Part shown: piece by piece, positions 29,770 through 40,149 of the stretch
Position numbering within the stretch: the first letter of the stretch is position 1
Layout: the number at the start of each line of letters is the position of its first letter
Assembly: GCF_025490915.1 (NCBI RefSeq)
Contig: NZ_JANQBA010000012.1
Span: forward strand, 16,538-80,537
DNA length: 64,000 nt
Source: Lacticaseibacillus parakribbianus
Lineage (GTDB): Bacteria; Bacillota; Bacilli; Lactobacillales; Lactobacillaceae
Direction of reading: 5' to 3'
Program-made: the position numbers and the translations under genes
The notes under the pieces: model-generated
Told to the model about the DNA's origin: nothing
Seen by the model: the letters and a program-made list of their open reading frames with translations, nothing else
Database searches by the model: none

Positions 29770-31545
29770 ATGAATGGACAGGAACTGGGCGCCATTTTCA
29801 GACGATTCCGCATAAATCACGGCGTCACCACCAAGCAGGCAGCCGGCGCTAACGGATCTGCGGCCACAATATCGCGCTTTGAGCGTAGCGAAAGTGACAT
29901 TTCAACCGAAACAGCAGCCACTCTGATGTACAACATTGGCATGGGATCGAGGGAGCTCGATGACCTCATCATTACCCCCGGCTATCACTTCCCCGACCCA
30001 CGCGATTACGTGGTTAAAGACGATTCGGAAGGCCTGCTCAGAGAAATCGAGTCCTACACCAAGGCCCACCCAGGTTTCAATGGATCTAGGGCGATGCGGC
30101 TCATCCTCTCGCTTATCAGCACCACTAACGAAGCCTTTCTCACTAAGCCCATTGAGCAAGCTGCTGCGGATGTTCTAGCATACCCGGCTCAAGCAGATAT
30201 GCTTGAACTCACAGTCTTGCTTTACGTTCTACCCCGCGCCAGCGTTGAACTAATCGCGCTGATTTGGCGACGCTTGATGGCCTTGCCGTTAGCACAGATT
30301 GTCTGGGTTCAGCCGTTCATCTGTTACACTGCACTCTTTGGCGTATTGCGGGGTGATGTTCCTCTGCGTGATGAAATCAAAGCCAAACTGTCAGCACACA
30401 TCAGCGACTCAAAAACTGAAGCCAGCTACCGCGCTGAGTACCCCATTTCAGAAATCACTTTAGCGCTAGCTAATGGGCAAGACGTTGAGCCCTACCTCGC
30501 TGCCTTGGAGGTGCTAGGCGCTGAATTACTCGCGAAATGGCTCCGCAAGACGATTACCCGCCAGGAAGCGGGAGTGATCCACAACGCTCAACTAGTCGAC
30601 AACGCCAAGCTGGCGTTGCAGATTCGACCCAATGAGAGCCTACTTTCAGGTTCAACCTTAAGTAAGATTAGAAAGCAGCACGGTCAAACAATCGACAGCC
30701 TCAACATCTCCTGGTCAAAAGCCGCACAGTCGCGTTTTGAAAACGGAAAGACACAGCCCGGCTTTCTCAAAACGTTACAATTATTCGAGGCGCTCTACAT
30801 TCCCCTTACGCTTCTCAATCGTGGCGGCGACTTGGTGAGTTCCTATCGCCGCGCCTATAATCAAGTCACCGGCCTCGCCCGCGAGGCCAAGGCCAAGCAC
30901 CACACCCGCAAGATGTTGCTGAAAGTCGTTGACGATTTCATTAAAGCAAATCAGGGCACGCCAGCTGGCCTGCTGCACCTTCAAGAGCGCTCCCTCATCA
31001 GCTCCCTGGTTGGGATGGCGACCGAGCTTTTTCCGTACGACGATCCACTTAACCGCGGCTTAACAGCCGAAGAATCAGCTGACGTGGTCGCCTACTACGC
31101 AAGCCAAACTGATATCTGTATCGGTGATCTGGGGCTTTCACTTCACGCGCTGGAGATTCTCGACCAAGAATATCTGCCACCAATGACCGAAGCTATATTC
31201 ACGCATCTCCGACCAGAATCCAAAGCCTGGGAATTATGTGTGGAAGAAGCAGACACATTCATGTGCGGCCCCGTCTACTTTCAAAACCGAAGTCTCATTA
31301 CGCGTGTCGCCAAATACTTCAAGAACACCAGCTCATTCGCGGAATATAACTGGAATGTGCAGGCTGCCGTCACGCAAACCGAGCTTATGGCAAAAGCATT
31401 CCGGCAGAACACACCAGAGACCAGGACTGCCGTTGCCGCATTCAATAAGGCGCGGGCGCTGATTATGCCACAGCCTGCTAACGCCTTTGAGCCGGCAAAT
31501 TGGATGTTGTTTGCGCTGGATAAAGACTATGGGCACTTCAAGTAG
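29770..31545 (+). CDS. Double-length Rgg/MutR-like regulator
   Basis: 591 aa from the ATG at 29770 (GAGGAGG 8 nt upstream). A first XRE-type HTH at residues 5-60 (ELGAIFRRFRINHGVTTKQA, NGSAATISRFERSESDISTE) is followed by a helical repeat domain to about 285. A second HTH begins near residue 293 (SGSTLSKIRKQHGQTIDSLN, ISWSKAAQSRFENGKTQPGF) followed by a second helical domain. Ordinary Rgg proteins are about 290 aa, so this looks like two Rgg monomers in one chain. Rgg proteins bind peptide pheromones through the helical C-terminal domain and control transcription. A 20-aa peptide gene lies just upstream. Confidence 0.85.
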   Translation: MNGQELGAIFRRFRINHGVTTKQAAGANGSAATISRFERSESDISTETAATLMYNIGMGSRELDDLIITPGYHFPDPRDYVVKDDSEGLLREIESYTKAHPGFNGSRAMRLILSLISTTNEAFLTKPIEQAAADVLAYPAQADMLELTVLLYVLPRASVELIALIWRRLMALPLAQIVWVQPFICYTALFGVLRGDVPLRDEIKAKLSAHISDSKTEASYRAEYPISEITLALANGQDVEPYLAALEVLGAELLAKWLRKTITRQEAGVIHNAQLVDNAKLALQIRPNESLLSGSTLSKIRKQHGQTIDSLNISWSKAAQSRFENGKTQPGFLKTLQLFEALYIPLTLLNRGGDLVSSYRRAYNQVTGLAREAKAKHHTRKMLLKVVDDFIKANQGTPAGLLHLQERSLISSLVGMATELFPYDDPLNRGLTAEESADVVAYYASQTDICIGDLGLSLHALEILDQEYLPPMTEAIFTHLRPESKAWELCVEEADTFMCGPVYFQNRSLITRVAKYFKNTSSFAEYNWNVQAAVTQTELMAKAFRQNTPETRTAVAAFNKARALIMPQPANAFEPANWMLFALDKDYGHFK

Positions 31546-31918
31546 CCGCATTGCCGCTTCAAACGGCTTTTAATCCAACCGCGCCCGCGATTTTGAAGCC
31601 GCCCTCATCGCGTCCAGCAGCCCTTGTGCTTCGCTATTGGTCAGCTGCCGCCCGATAATCGCCGACACGCCAAACACGCCGCCTGCCTCCTCACAAGCAG
31701 ACGGCTCTTTTGTTGCCTCGGCGAGGCGAAACGTCACCGAGATTACCGCTTACGCGATCACGACAAGACGGAAGCTATCCTCACTATTCTGACAAGGCGT
31801 TTTGAGGAAGCGAGATTTGATTTTTATGAGCAAGCATAGGCAATTAAGTTATAAAGCCCATAAATATTTAGGCGAAACAGACTTCACAATGTTCTTCGAA
31901 AAATCGCGATAGTGTATC
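31546..31918. other. Accessory region with two probable gene remnants
   Basis: On the minus strand 31571-31690 a frame reads AACEEAGGVFGVSAIIGRQL ... SEAQGLLDAMRAASKSRARLD then stop, like the C-terminus of a lost gene without start. On the plus strand about 31755-31839 RDHDKTEAILTILTRRFEEA ... FYEQA then stop looks like another C-terminal fragment. No intact gene fits. GCCG...CGGC with TTTT lies at 31546-31573, possibly the terminator of the Rgg-like gene. Confidence 0.4.
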
Positions 31919-31942
31919 AAAAAAGCCCTGGTATCAAGGGCT
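31919..31942 (-). terminator. Terminator of lepA
   Basis: AGCCCT ... AGGGCT stem, 7-nt loop, minus-strand TTTTTTG. Confidence 0.75.
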
Positions 31943-31989
31943 CGACGTATATTTAACTCTTCCCGATTTAAGTTTCGCTTGTTCAATTC

Positions 31990-33828
31990 CTATTTGCCTT
32001 TAGTATCCTCACTATTCATCTTCAGAATACTCATGAACGCCTCTTGCGGCACCTCGACGGAGCCGACCGCCTTCATGCGCTTCTTGCCGGCTTTTTGCTT
32101 CTCCAGCAGCTTGCGCTTGCGGGTGATATCGCCGCCGTAGCACTTGGCCAAGACGTTCTTGCGGTAAGCCTTGACGGTGCTGCGAGCGATGATCTTGTTG
32201 CCGATGGCGGCCTGGATTGGAATCTCGAACTGCTGGCGCGGAATGGTTTCCTTCAGCTTGGCCACGATGGCGCGGCCGCGGTCGAAGGCGAAGTCCTTGT
32301 GAACAATCGTGCTCAGCGCATCGACCGCGTCGCCGTTGAGCAGGATGTCCATTTTGACCAGGTCGGACTCGCGGTAGCCGGTGATCTCGTAGTCCAAGCT
32401 CGCGTAACCCTTGGTCGAGCTTTTGAGGTCATCGAAAAAGTCGTAGATAATCTCGGACAGCGGCAGGTTGTAAATCACGTTGACGCGGTACTTGTCGAGG
32501 TAATCCATGGTGACGAACTCGCCGCGCTTGCGCTGGGCGATTTCCATCACCGGTCCCACGTAATCGTTGGGCACCATGATGCTGGCCTTGACGTAAGGTT
32601 CGGCAATGCTGCGAATCTCGCTGGGCTCCGGCAGCTCGGCCGGGTTGTCGATGGTAATGGTGCTGCCATCGGTCAGCTTGACCTGGTAATCCACGGAAGG
32701 CGCGGTCATGATCAGGTCCAGGTTGAACTCACGCTCGAGCCGCTCCTGCACCACGTCCATGTGCAACAGCCCCAAGAAGCCGCAGCGGAAGCCAAAGCCG
32801 AGGGCCTGGGAGGTTTCCGGGGTGAATTCCAGCGCCGCATCGTTGAGCTGCAGCTTCTCCAGCGCCTCGCGCAAGTCGTTGAAACGGGCGTTGTCGACCG
32901 GGAACAGGCCGGAGTAGACCATCGGCGTGATTTTACGAAACCCATCGAGCGCCTTGGTCGCCGGCCGGGCGGCCAGGGTCACGGTGTCGCCGACGCGGGT
33001 GTCTTGGATGGTCTTGATGCTGGCGGTGATGTAGCCGACGTCGCCGACCATCAGAAAGTCCCGCGGCACGGCCTTGGGCGACATCACGCCGACCTCGGTC
33101 ACGTCGAAGGTCTTGCCGTTGCTCATCAGCTGAATGGTGTCGCCGGGCCGCACCATCCCTTGCTTGATTCGCACGGCCAGTACGACGCCGCGGTAGGAAT
33201 CGTAGACGGAATCGAAAATCAGGGCCTCAAGCGGCGCATCCAAGTCGCCGCTTGGCGCCGGGATGTCCGAGACGATTCGCTCCAGCACCTCCGGGATACC
33301 CAGGCCAGTTTTGGCGCTGGTCAAAATCGCCTCGGAGGCGTCCAGGCCGATCATCTCCTCGATTTCTTCCTTCACCACGTCGGGATGGGCGCTTGGCAGA
33401 TCCACCTTGTTGATGATCGGCACGATCTCCAGGTCATCGTCCAGCGCCAGGTAGACGTTGGCCAGCGTCTGGGCCTCGACCCCCTGCGCCGCATCGACCA
33501 GCAGCAGTGCCCCTTCACAGGCGGCGAGGCTGCGGCTGACCTCGTAGGAGAAGTCGACGTGGCCCGGGGTGTCGATCAGGTGAAAAATGTAGGTCTCGCC
33601 GTTTTGGGCCTGGTAGTGAAGCTCCACCGCGTTGAGCTTGATGGTGATGCCACGCTCGCGCTCAAGCGGCATGTCGTCCAGCACCTGCGCCTGCATGTCG
33701 CGCTTGGCAATCGTGTCGGTCAGCTCCAAGATGCGGTCGGCCAAGGTCGACTTGCCGTGATCGATGTGGGCCACAATCGAGAAGTTGCGGATGTGCTGCT
33801 GGCGGTTCAATAACTCTGCTTTATCCAA
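31990..33828 (-). CDS. lepA: Elongation factor 4 (back-translocase)
   Basis: 612 aa, full length, starting at TTG (33828) [15 protein letters not shown]. GTPase motifs [61 protein letters not shown]; LepA-specific C-terminal domain ([20 protein letters not shown]). It remodels stalled ribosomes. Preceded by a long intergenic segment with a GC-rich hairpin. Confidence 0.97.
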   Translation of the reverse strand: MDKAELLNRQQHIRNFSIVAHIDHGKSTLADRILELTDTIAKRDMQAQVLDDMPLERERGITIKLNAVELHYQAQNGETYIFHLIDTPGHVDFSYEVSRSLAACEGALLLVDAAQGVEAQTLANVYLALDDDLEIVPIINKVDLPSAHPDVVKEEIEEMIGLDASEAILTSAKTGLGIPEVLERIVSDIPAPSGDLDAPLEALIFDSVYDSYRGVVLAVRIKQGMVRPGDTIQLMSNGKTFDVTEVGVMSPKAVPRDFLMVGDVGYITASIKTIQDTRVGDTVTLAARPATKALDGFRKITPMVYSGLFPVDNARFNDLREALEKLQLNDAALEFTPETSQALGFGFRCGFLGLLHMDVVQERLEREFNLDLIMTAPSVDYQVKLTDGSTITIDNPAELPEPSEIRSIAEPYVKASIMVPNDYVGPVMEIAQRKRGEFVTMDYLDKYRVNVIYNLPLSEIIYDFFDDLKSSTKGYASLDYEITGYRESDLVKMDILLNGDAVDALSTIVHKDFAFDRGRAIVAKLKETIPRQQFEIPIQAAIGNKIIARSTVKAYRKNVLAKCYGGDITRKRKLLEKQKAGKKRMKAVGSVEVPQEAFMSILKMNSEDTKGK

Positions 33829-34078
33829 TGGGTTGCCTCTTTCTGAAAGTCACTGCCTCTAGTATACCCGAACTGCGCCCGAATGCGCCACTGCCGTTGC
33901 CGCATTGACCCAGCGCGATCGCCCGCTCGCCGCCTGCCGCGATGGCTCCTGGAGACGCGGCCATTCCCAGCCGGCTGGGGGCAAGCGCTGATTGGTCACA
34001 CAACCTGACCCCAGAGGCCACCCTCGCCGACGCGAAGGCGGCCCGCCCCCACCGGGACGGGCCGCCAAGCGGTCAACT
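33829..34078. other. Intergenic region between lepA and dnaJ
   Basis: No gene seen. GGCGGCCCG...CGGGCCGCC can form a strong hairpin at about 34,038-34,069, with only a short T tract on the minus strand, perhaps a weak dnaJ terminator. Confidence 0.45.
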
Positions 34079-35230
34079 TTACTTTTTGAACGCGTCTCGC
34101 ACCTTGTCGAAAAGCGACCCTTCGTGCGGGGTGACATCCTCGCCGCTGGCAGCGGCGAAGGCCATCAGCGCGTCTTTTTGCTTCTGGTTCAGGGATTTTG
34201 GCGTCTTGACCGTCACCGTGACGATCTGGTCGCCGGTGCCGGCGCCTTGCAGGCGCGGTGCCCCCTTGCCCCGCAGGCGGAACTTGCTGTCCGTCTGGGT
34301 GCCGGCCGGAATCTTGAGCTCAACCGGACCGTGAACCGTGTCGACCTTAATGGCATCCCCAAGCGCCGCCTGGGCGAAGCTGATCGACAGCTTCAGGTAG
34401 ATGGTCGCGCCGTCGCGCTGGTACTTCGAACTTTCGGCCACGCGGAACACGATGAACAAATCACCGTAAGGCCCCCCGTTTTGACCGGCCTCACCGGCCT
34501 CGCGCAGGCGCATCTGCTGGCCGTCCTCGACGCCGGCTGGGACGGTCACATCGATGGTGTGCCGCTCCTTTTGGTGGCCGGTGCCGTGGCAGTCCACGCA
34601 CTTGTCCTTGATTTCCTTGCCGGTGCCGTGGCAGACGTCGCAGACTTCACGGCTCATCATGGCCCCAAGCGGCGTGTTGCGCTGCACCTGGATGTAGCCG
34701 GAGCCGTGGCACTTGCTGCAGGTCACGGGACTGGTGCCGGGCTTGGCGCCGGAGCCGCCACAGGTGTGACAGACCGCATCGCGATCATAGGAAATCTTGG
34801 TGGTTTTGCCGAAAATCGCCTCGGTGAACGTCAGGTCCATGCGGTACTGCAGGTCGGCGCCTTGGCGCGGCGCGTTAGGCGCCTGGCCGCCGCCGGCCCC
34901 ACCGAAGAACTGGCTGAAGATGTCGTCGAAGCCGCCGAAGCCCTGGCTGGAGAAGCCCTGACCGCCGAAGCCTTGGCCACCGAACCCTTGGCCACCGCCG
35001 AAGCCCTGGGGACCGTCGGCCGAGCCGTACTGATCGAAGGCCGCTCGCTTTTGGGGATCGGACAGGACCTGGTAGGCCTCGTTAATCTCCTTGAATTTCT
35101 GTTCCGCACCGGGCTCGTGGTTGATGTCCGGGTGGTACTTCTTCGACAACTGGCGAAAGGCCCGCTTGATGGTCGCGTCGTCCGCATCGCGGCTGACGCC
35201 CAGAATGTCGTAATAATCTTTCTCTGCCAT
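34079..35230 (-). CDS. dnaJ: Chaperone DnaJ
   Basis: 383 aa. J domain with HPD ([17 protein letters not shown]), Gly/Phe-rich region with repeated GQGFGG units, four CxxCxGxG zinc repeats ([49 protein letters not shown]) and the C-terminal substrate domains. Co-chaperone of DnaK. It is separated from dnaK by a terminator and so likely has some independent expression. Confidence 0.98.
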   Translation of the reverse strand: MAEKDYYDILGVSRDADDATIKRAFRQLSKKYHPDINHEPGAEQKFKEINEAYQVLSDPQKRAAFDQYGSADGPQGFGGGQGFGGQGFGGQGFSSQGFGGFDDIFSQFFGGAGGGQAPNAPRQGADLQYRMDLTFTEAIFGKTTKISYDRDAVCHTCGGSGAKPGTSPVTCSKCHGSGYIQVQRNTPLGAMMSREVCDVCHGTGKEIKDKCVDCHGTGHQKERHTIDVTVPAGVEDGQQMRLREAGEAGQNGGPYGDLFIVFRVAESSKYQRDGATIYLKLSISFAQAALGDAIKVDTVHGPVELKIPAGTQTDSKFRLRGKGAPRLQGAGTGDQIVTVTVKTPKSLNQKQKDALMAFAAASGEDVTPHEGSLFDKVRDAFKK

Positions 35231-35302
35231 ATTGTCTCCTTTGAGCGGCGCGTGGCGAAGCCGACGCGCGGAAAGTCCTTTCAGGATAGCACAATCTCAA
35301 TC

Positions 35303-35334
35303 AAAAAGCCAAAGCCGCCTGGGCTTCGGCTTTT
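35303..35334 (-). terminator. Terminator between dnaK and dnaJ
   Basis: GCCAAAGCC/GGCTTCGGC (one mismatch), GCCTG loop, minus-strand TTTTTG. It would limit readthrough from dnaK into dnaJ. Confidence 0.6.
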
Positions 35335-35352
35335 CAACGGGACCTACTGGGC

Positions 35353-37212
35353 TTACTTCTTGTCGACGTCCTTGTACTCGCCGTCGATGGTGTCGTCTGA
35401 GTCACCCTTCTTGTCGTCTTTTGCCTGCGTCGCATCGCCAGTCGGGTTGCCTTGGGCACCGGCCGCCTGCTGCGCCTTTTGGGCTTCTTCGTACATCTTG
35501 ACGGTCATGTCTTGGACAATCTTGTTCAGGTCGTCGCGCTTGGCCTTCATGTCTTCGATGTTGTTTTCTTGCTGAGCCTTCTTCAGGGCTTCCTTGGCGT
35601 CTTCAGCCTTCTTAATCTCGTCGTCGGAGACCTTACCCTTGAGTTCCTTCAGGGTCTTATCCGTCTGGAAGAGCAGCTGGTCGACGTCATTTTTGAGGTC
35701 GACTTCTTCCTTGCGCTTAGAGTCGGCTTCCTCGTTCTCCTTGGCTTCCTTCATCATGCGATCGATTTCGTCATCGGACAGGCCTGACGAGCTCTTGATC
35801 GTAATGTTTTGGGACTTGCCGGTGCCGAGGTCCTTGGCGGAAACCTGCACGATGCCGTTCTTGTCGATGTCGAACTTGACTTCGATCTGAGGAACGCCAC
35901 GTGGGGCAGCCGGGATGTCGGTGAGCTGGAAGCGGCCCAGGGTCTTGTTATCCGCGGCCATCGGGCGTTCACCCTGCAGCACGTGGATGTCAACGGCCGG
36001 CTGGTTGTCGGCGGCCGTCGAGAAGACCTGGCTCTTGGAGGTTGGAATCGTCGTGTTGCGGTCGATCAGCTTGGTGAAGACCCCACCCATGGTTTCAATC
36101 CCCAAAGACAGTGGGGTCACATCGAGCAGCACCACGTCCTTGACGTCACCGGAGATGACCCCGCCTTGGATGGCAGCGCCGAGCGCAACGGCCTCGTCTG
36201 GGTTGATGCTGTGGTCCGGTTCCTTGCCGGTCCAGGACTTGACGGCGTCTTGAACGGCCGGAATGCGGGTGGAGCCACCGTTCAAAATCACCTTGTCCAG
36301 GTCGGCGGCGGTCAGGCCGGCATCGCGCAGGGCGTTGTCAACCGGCACCTTGGTCTTTTGAACCAGGTCTTCAGTCATCTGGTCGAACTGGGCACGCGTC
36401 AGCGTCCGCTCCAGGTGCAGCGGGCCGTTGGCGCCGGCGGAGATGAATGGCAAAGAAATCTGCGTGGAGGAAACGCCGGACAGGTCCTTTTTGGCCTTTT
36501 CGGCGGCGTCCTTCAGGCGCTGCATCGCCATCTTGTCCTTGGCCAGGTCGATGCCGTTTTCCGCCTTGAACTCGCTGACCAGCCAGTCGATGATCTTGTT
36601 ATCGAAGTCATCGCCGCCCAGCTGCGTGTCGCCGTTGGTCGACAGCACTTCGAACACGCCGTCGCCCAACTGCAGGATGGAGACATCGAAGGTCCCACCG
36701 CCGAGGTCGTAAACCAGGACTTTTTCTTCCTTATCGGTCTTGTCCAGGCCGTAAGCCAGACTCGAGGCGGTCGGTTCGTTGACGATCCGCGACACGTTCA
36801 GGCCGGCAATCTTGCCGGCGTCCTTGGTCGCCTGACGCTGGGAGTCGTTGAAGTAGGCCGGCACGGTGATGACCGCATCCGTCACTTCTTCGCCCAGGTA
36901 ATCCTCGGCGAACTTCTTGATGTACTGAAGAATCATCCCGGAAATTTCCTGCGGGGTGTATTCCTTGTCGCCGACCTTGACCTTGTAGCCGGCCTCGCCC
37001 ATGTGACGCTTGATGGAGATGATGGTGTCTGGGTTTGTGATGGCCTGGCGCTTGGCGACCTCACCGACTTGAATCTCGCCGTCCTTGAACGCGACGACGG
37101 AAGGCGTGGTGCGGTTGCCTTCTGGGTTGGTAATGATCTTCGGCTCGCCGCCTTCAAGCACGGCGACGGCGGAGTTGGTGGTCCCTAAGTCAATCCCGAT
37201 AACTTTACTCAT
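35353..37212 (-). CDS. dnaK: Chaperone DnaK (Hsp70)
   Basis: 619 aa. Hsp70 signatures [55 protein letters not shown]; substrate domain and helical lid with [21 protein letters not shown]-terminal acidic [16 protein letters not shown]. The core of the hrcA-grpE-dnaK-dnaJ heat-shock cluster, controlled by HrcA at CIRCE. Confidence 0.98.
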   Translation of the reverse strand: MSKVIGIDLGTTNSAVAVLEGGEPKIITNPEGNRTTPSVVAFKDGEIQVGEVAKRQAITNPDTIISIKRHMGEAGYKVKVGDKEYTPQEISGMILQYIKKFAEDYLGEEVTDAVITVPAYFNDSQRQATKDAGKIAGLNVSRIVNEPTASSLAYGLDKTDKEEKVLVYDLGGGTFDVSILQLGDGVFEVLSTNGDTQLGGDDFDNKIIDWLVSEFKAENGIDLAKDKMAMQRLKDAAEKAKKDLSGVSSTQISLPFISAGANGPLHLERTLTRAQFDQMTEDLVQKTKVPVDNALRDAGLTAADLDKVILNGGSTRIPAVQDAVKSWTGKEPDHSINPDEAVALGAAIQGGVISGDVKDVVLLDVTPLSLGIETMGGVFTKLIDRNTTIPTSKSQVFSTAADNQPAVDIHVLQGERPMAADNKTLGRFQLTDIPAAPRGVPQIEVKFDIDKNGIVQVSAKDLGTGKSQNITIKSSSGLSDDEIDRMMKEAKENEEADSKRKEEVDLKNDVDQLLFQTDKTLKELKGKVSDDEIKKAEDAKEALKKAQQENNIEDMKAKRDDLNKIVQDMTVKMYEEAQKAQQAAGAQGNPTGDATQAKDDKKGDSDDTIDGEYKDVDKK

Positions 37213-37248
37213 AGTAGTATCCCTTCTCTTTACGATTTAGATTCAGTG

Positions 37249-37830
37249 TTAATTGGCCACGACGACCATGGCCGGCCGCAGCACGCGGTCCTTGAGCATG
37301 TAGCCCTTCTGCAGGACCTGGACGACGGTGTCTTTGGGGTGATCGGCAGAAGCCGGCACGGTTTGAACGGCCTGGTGCAGCGTTGGGTCGAACTTCGCCG
37401 TGGCGTCGATTTCGGTCACCGCGTTGTCCTTCAGCGCCGTTTCGAGGTGGCTGTACACCATCTCGACGCCCTTCTTCAGCGACTGTGCGGAATCCGCATC
37501 CACCGGCGTCTGCAAGGCGCGTTCGAGGTTGTCGAGCACCGGCAAAACTGCGGCGGCGAGCTTTTGGCCGTCGTACTTCAGCAGCTGGGCCCGCTCCTTT
37601 TTGAAGCGGTTGTTCATGTTGCTGATCTCGGCGGCGGCTCGCAGGTACTTGTCTTCGAGCTCGTCGCGCTCCTTTTGAAGTGCCGGCACGTCGATGGCGT
37701 CTTCTTTCACCTGGGCGTCTAGATCTGCGGCCATTTCGGCGGCGATTTCGTCCTTCAAGGACTGCTTCGGCGCCGCGTCGGGCTGGGCCTGCTTTTCATC
37801 AGGCTGCGTCTCTTTCTCCTTTTTCGTCAT
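37249..37830 (-). CDS. grpE: Nucleotide exchange factor GrpE
   Basis: 193 aa from the ATG at 37830 (AAGGAGG 8 nt upstream; in-frame upstream codon lacks signals). Disordered charged N-terminus, long dimeric coiled coil (ISNMNNRFKKERAQLLKYDG), C-terminal beta domain (GYMLKDRVLRPAMVVVAN). Releases ADP from DnaK. It is 13 nt downstream of hrcA. Confidence 0.97.
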   Translation of the reverse strand: MTKKEKETQPDEKQAQPDAAPKQSLKDEIAAEMAADLDAQVKEDAIDVPALQKERDELEDKYLRAAAEISNMNNRFKKERAQLLKYDGQKLAAAVLPVLDNLERALQTPVDADSAQSLKKGVEMVYSHLETALKDNAVTEIDATAKFDPTLHQAVQTVPASADHPKDTVVQVLQKGYMLKDRVLRPAMVVVAN

Positions 37831-37843
37831 GGGAGCCTCCTTG

Positions 37844-38887
37844 TCATTGATCAAAATGCGTGTAGTAGTTGGTCAACCGCTTGGCCAGCTCCTCACGAAA
37901 GGCTGACAGCAGACCAATCATCTTGGAATACGGCATCTGCGTCGGCCCAATCAAGGCGATCATGCCGGTGCCGTGCTCGCCGACGCTGTACTTGGCCGTG
38001 ATGACGCTCAGGTTGGCCAAGACGTCCGGCGTCAGCTCGGCCCCCAGGCGAACCTGCAGGTCGGCCGCGGTGTTTGGGTTGAGCAGCCGGTTGATGTCGC
38101 CTTGCTCCGAGTCGATCATGCCCAAAAGCTGCTTGAGCTGCCCGGCATCCGCATCGCCGACGTAATCCATCAGGTTCAGTCGACCACCGACAAAGAAGCG
38201 CTCGGCCGCCGCCTTTTGCAAGACATTGCCGAAAATGTCCAGGAAGCCATCGGCGGAGGTCATGTACTTGAACAGCACCGCCGGCACATCGGTTTGCAAC
38301 TTTTGAGCAACTGCCCCGAGCGGCAGGCCGACCAGCTGATCGTTGATGATGCGGATCGCCTTTTCGACCTCGTCGGGATCAACCTCCGGCGGCAGCGTGA
38401 ACAACTGGTTCTCCACGTTGCCGTTGCTGGTGACAAGAATCGCCATCACCTGGTGGTTGCCCAGCGGCACCAGCCGAAAGCCCGTCAGGCGAATGTTCGT
38501 CACCTCGGGGCCAAGGCTGATGGCGGTGTAGCTGGTCAGATTGGACAGGATGCGGGCGCTTTGGGCCACAATCTCGTCAATCTTGTAAAAGTGGCCGCCG
38601 AACCCCTGCTGAATCGCAGCGATTTCGTTGGGCGTCGCTTGCGCCGGCTCCACCAGGTTGTCCAGGTAATAGCGGTAGCCCTTCGTCGAGGGGACGCGGC
38701 CGGAACTGCTGTGCGTCTTTGTAATCAATCCCTGCTCTTCCAAGGCCGCCATGTCGTTGCGGATCGTCGCCGAGCTGACGTGAATCGGTAATTCCGTCAT
38801 CAAGGTTTTCGAACCCACAGGCTGACCACTTTCCGTGAATAGCCGAATGATTTCCTTTAAGACGAGCAGTTGGCGTTTCGTCAACAT
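37844..38887 (-). CDS. hrcA: Heat-inducible transcription repressor HrcA
   Basis: 347 aa from the ATG at 38887 (AGAGGTGG upstream). N-terminal winged helix ([40 protein letters not shown]), GAF-like and inserted domains with [18 protein letters not shown] near the end (here [19 protein letters not shown]). Represses the operon by binding CIRCE, which lies just ahead of its start. Confidence 0.97.
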   Translation of the reverse strand: MLTKRQLLVLKEIIRLFTESGQPVGSKTLMTELPIHVSSATIRNDMAALEEQGLITKTHSSSGRVPSTKGYRYYLDNLVEPAQATPNEIAAIQQGFGGHFYKIDEIVAQSARILSNLTSYTAISLGPEVTNIRLTGFRLVPLGNHQVMAILVTSNGNVENQLFTLPPEVDPDEVEKAIRIINDQLVGLPLGAVAQKLQTDVPAVLFKYMTSADGFLDIFGNVLQKAAAERFFVGGRLNLMDYVGDADAGQLKQLLGMIDSEQGDINRLLNPNTAADLQVRLGAELTPDVLANLSVITAKYSVGEHGTGMIALIGPTQMPYSKMIGLLSAFREELAKRLTNYYTHFDQ

Positions 38888-38901
38888 ATTGCCACCTCTT
38901 T

Positions 38902-38928
38902 TTAGCACTGCAAAGCAATGAGTGCTAA
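38902..38928. promoter_or_regulatory. CIRCE operator of the heat-shock operon
   Basis: TTAGCACTG-N9-GAGTGCTAA, matching consensus TTAGCACTC-N9-GAGTGCTAA except one position. HrcA binds here and GroEL helps fold HrcA (known family behaviour). It lies between the promoter and hrcA. Confidence 0.95.
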
Positions 38929-38938
38929 CACAATTACT

Positions 38939-38967
38939 AATATAGCAACCGCCCTTAGCAAAGTCAA
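38939..38967 (-). promoter_or_regulatory. Promoter of hrcA-grpE-dnaK
   Basis: Minus strand: TTGACT (38967-38962), 17 bp, TATATT (38944-38939), 10 bp upstream of CIRCE. Confidence 0.85.
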
Positions 38968-39003
38968 CCCCGGGTTGCTAAATCAGCCCTGCGCCCGAGT
39001 CGC

Positions 39004-40149
39004 TCACACCAGTGGCTCGTCCAACAAGAACTGCTGGAACACCTCATTGCCCAAAAACATACCCTGGTTGGTCAGGCTCAGGCGCCCGGCGACCTCCTTG
39101 AGCAGCTGCTGTTCCTTGAGCCGGTCGATCAGATCCCCGTAGACGTCTTCAATCTGCAGGTGGTAGCGAGCCGCGAAGCGCTTGCGGCTGACCCCCGCCC
39201 GAGTGCGGAGACCCAGGAACATTTCCTCTTCAATCTGCTCTTCAAGCGGCACCAAGTGGTGTTCAATCACCGGCACCTTGTTGGCCTCAAGCGGCGCCAG
39301 GTACTGCTGAATCGGGCCGAAGTTGTGGTAGCGGTCGCGGCCCAGGTAGCCGAACGCGCCGGCGCCAAAGCCGAAGTACTTGTCGTTTTGCCAGTACAGC
39401 AGGTTGTGTTCGCACTGGTAGCCGGGCTTGGCGAAGTTGGAGATCTCGTATTGCTCGCGGCCGTTGGCCCGCATCAGGTCGATGGCGTCTTGGTACATGT
39501 CGGCCTCGACGTCTTGGCTGGGCAGCTGCAGCCGCCCCTTGCGCATCAGGTTGTAAAAAATCGTCTTCTTCTCAAGAATCAGCGAGTAGGTCGAGTAGTG
39601 CGGCAGATCAAGCGCCAGCGCCTCGTGGAGGCTGTGCAGGAAGTTCTCGCGGCTTTGGCCGGGCAGCCGGAAGATCAGGTCGATGGACAGGTTGTCAAAG
39701 CCGACCTGCCGGGCGTTTTCAATCGCCCGATAAACATCTTGGGCCTTGTGGGTGCGGCCGATGCGCTTGAGAATCTGATCATCAAAGGACTGCACCCCGA
39801 TCGACAGACGGTTGACCCCGTGGTCGCGCATCACCTGTAGCTTGTCCAGCGTCAGCAGGTCGTTGGGGTTGGCCTCAACGGTGAACTCTCCCTGCGTGAA
39901 GTGCAACACCTCACGCACCCCGGTGAGCAGCCGGTCCAGCTGCTGGGCCGAAAGCGCCGTCGGGGTGCCACCACCGATGTACACGGTTTGAATCACGTCT
40001 TTCGCGTGAGCGGCCATCACCAGCCGCATCTCCCGCAGCAGCATGTCCAAGTAAGTGTCGACCGGCTGGCCCTCGATGAACACCTTGTTGAAGTCGCAGT
40101 AGTAGCAGATGTGGTCGCAAAACGGGATGTGAATGTACGCGCCGGCCAT
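39004..40149 (-). CDS. hemW: HemW-type radical SAM heme chaperone
   Basis: 381 aa. Radical SAM cluster motif CDHICYYCDFNKV, then VYIGGGTPTALSAQQLDRLL, FTVEANPNDLLTLDKLQVMR, GVNRLSIGVQSFDDQILKRI, and the C-terminal HemW domain (QNDKYFGFGAGAFGYLGRDR). HemN-like family; HemW is a heme chaperone, not a coproporphyrinogen oxidase. It overlaps ribF by 1 nt. Confidence 0.93.
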   Translation of the reverse strand: MAGAYIHIPFCDHICYYCDFNKVFIEGQPVDTYLDMLLREMRLVMAAHAKDVIQTVYIGGGTPTALSAQQLDRLLTGVREVLHFTQGEFTVEANPNDLLTLDKLQVMRDHGVNRLSIGVQSFDDQILKRIGRTHKAQDVYRAIENARQVGFDNLSIDLIFRLPGQSRENFLHSLHEALALDLPHYSTYSLILEKKTIFYNLMRKGRLQLPSQDVEADMYQDAIDLMRANGREQYEISNFAKPGYQCEHNLLYWQNDKYFGFGAGAFGYLGRDRYHNFGPIQQYLAPLEANKVPVIEHHLVPLEEQIEEEMFLGLRTRAGVSRKRFAARYHLQIEDVYGDLIDRLKEQQLLKEVAGRLSLTNQGMFLGNEVFQQFLLDEPLV

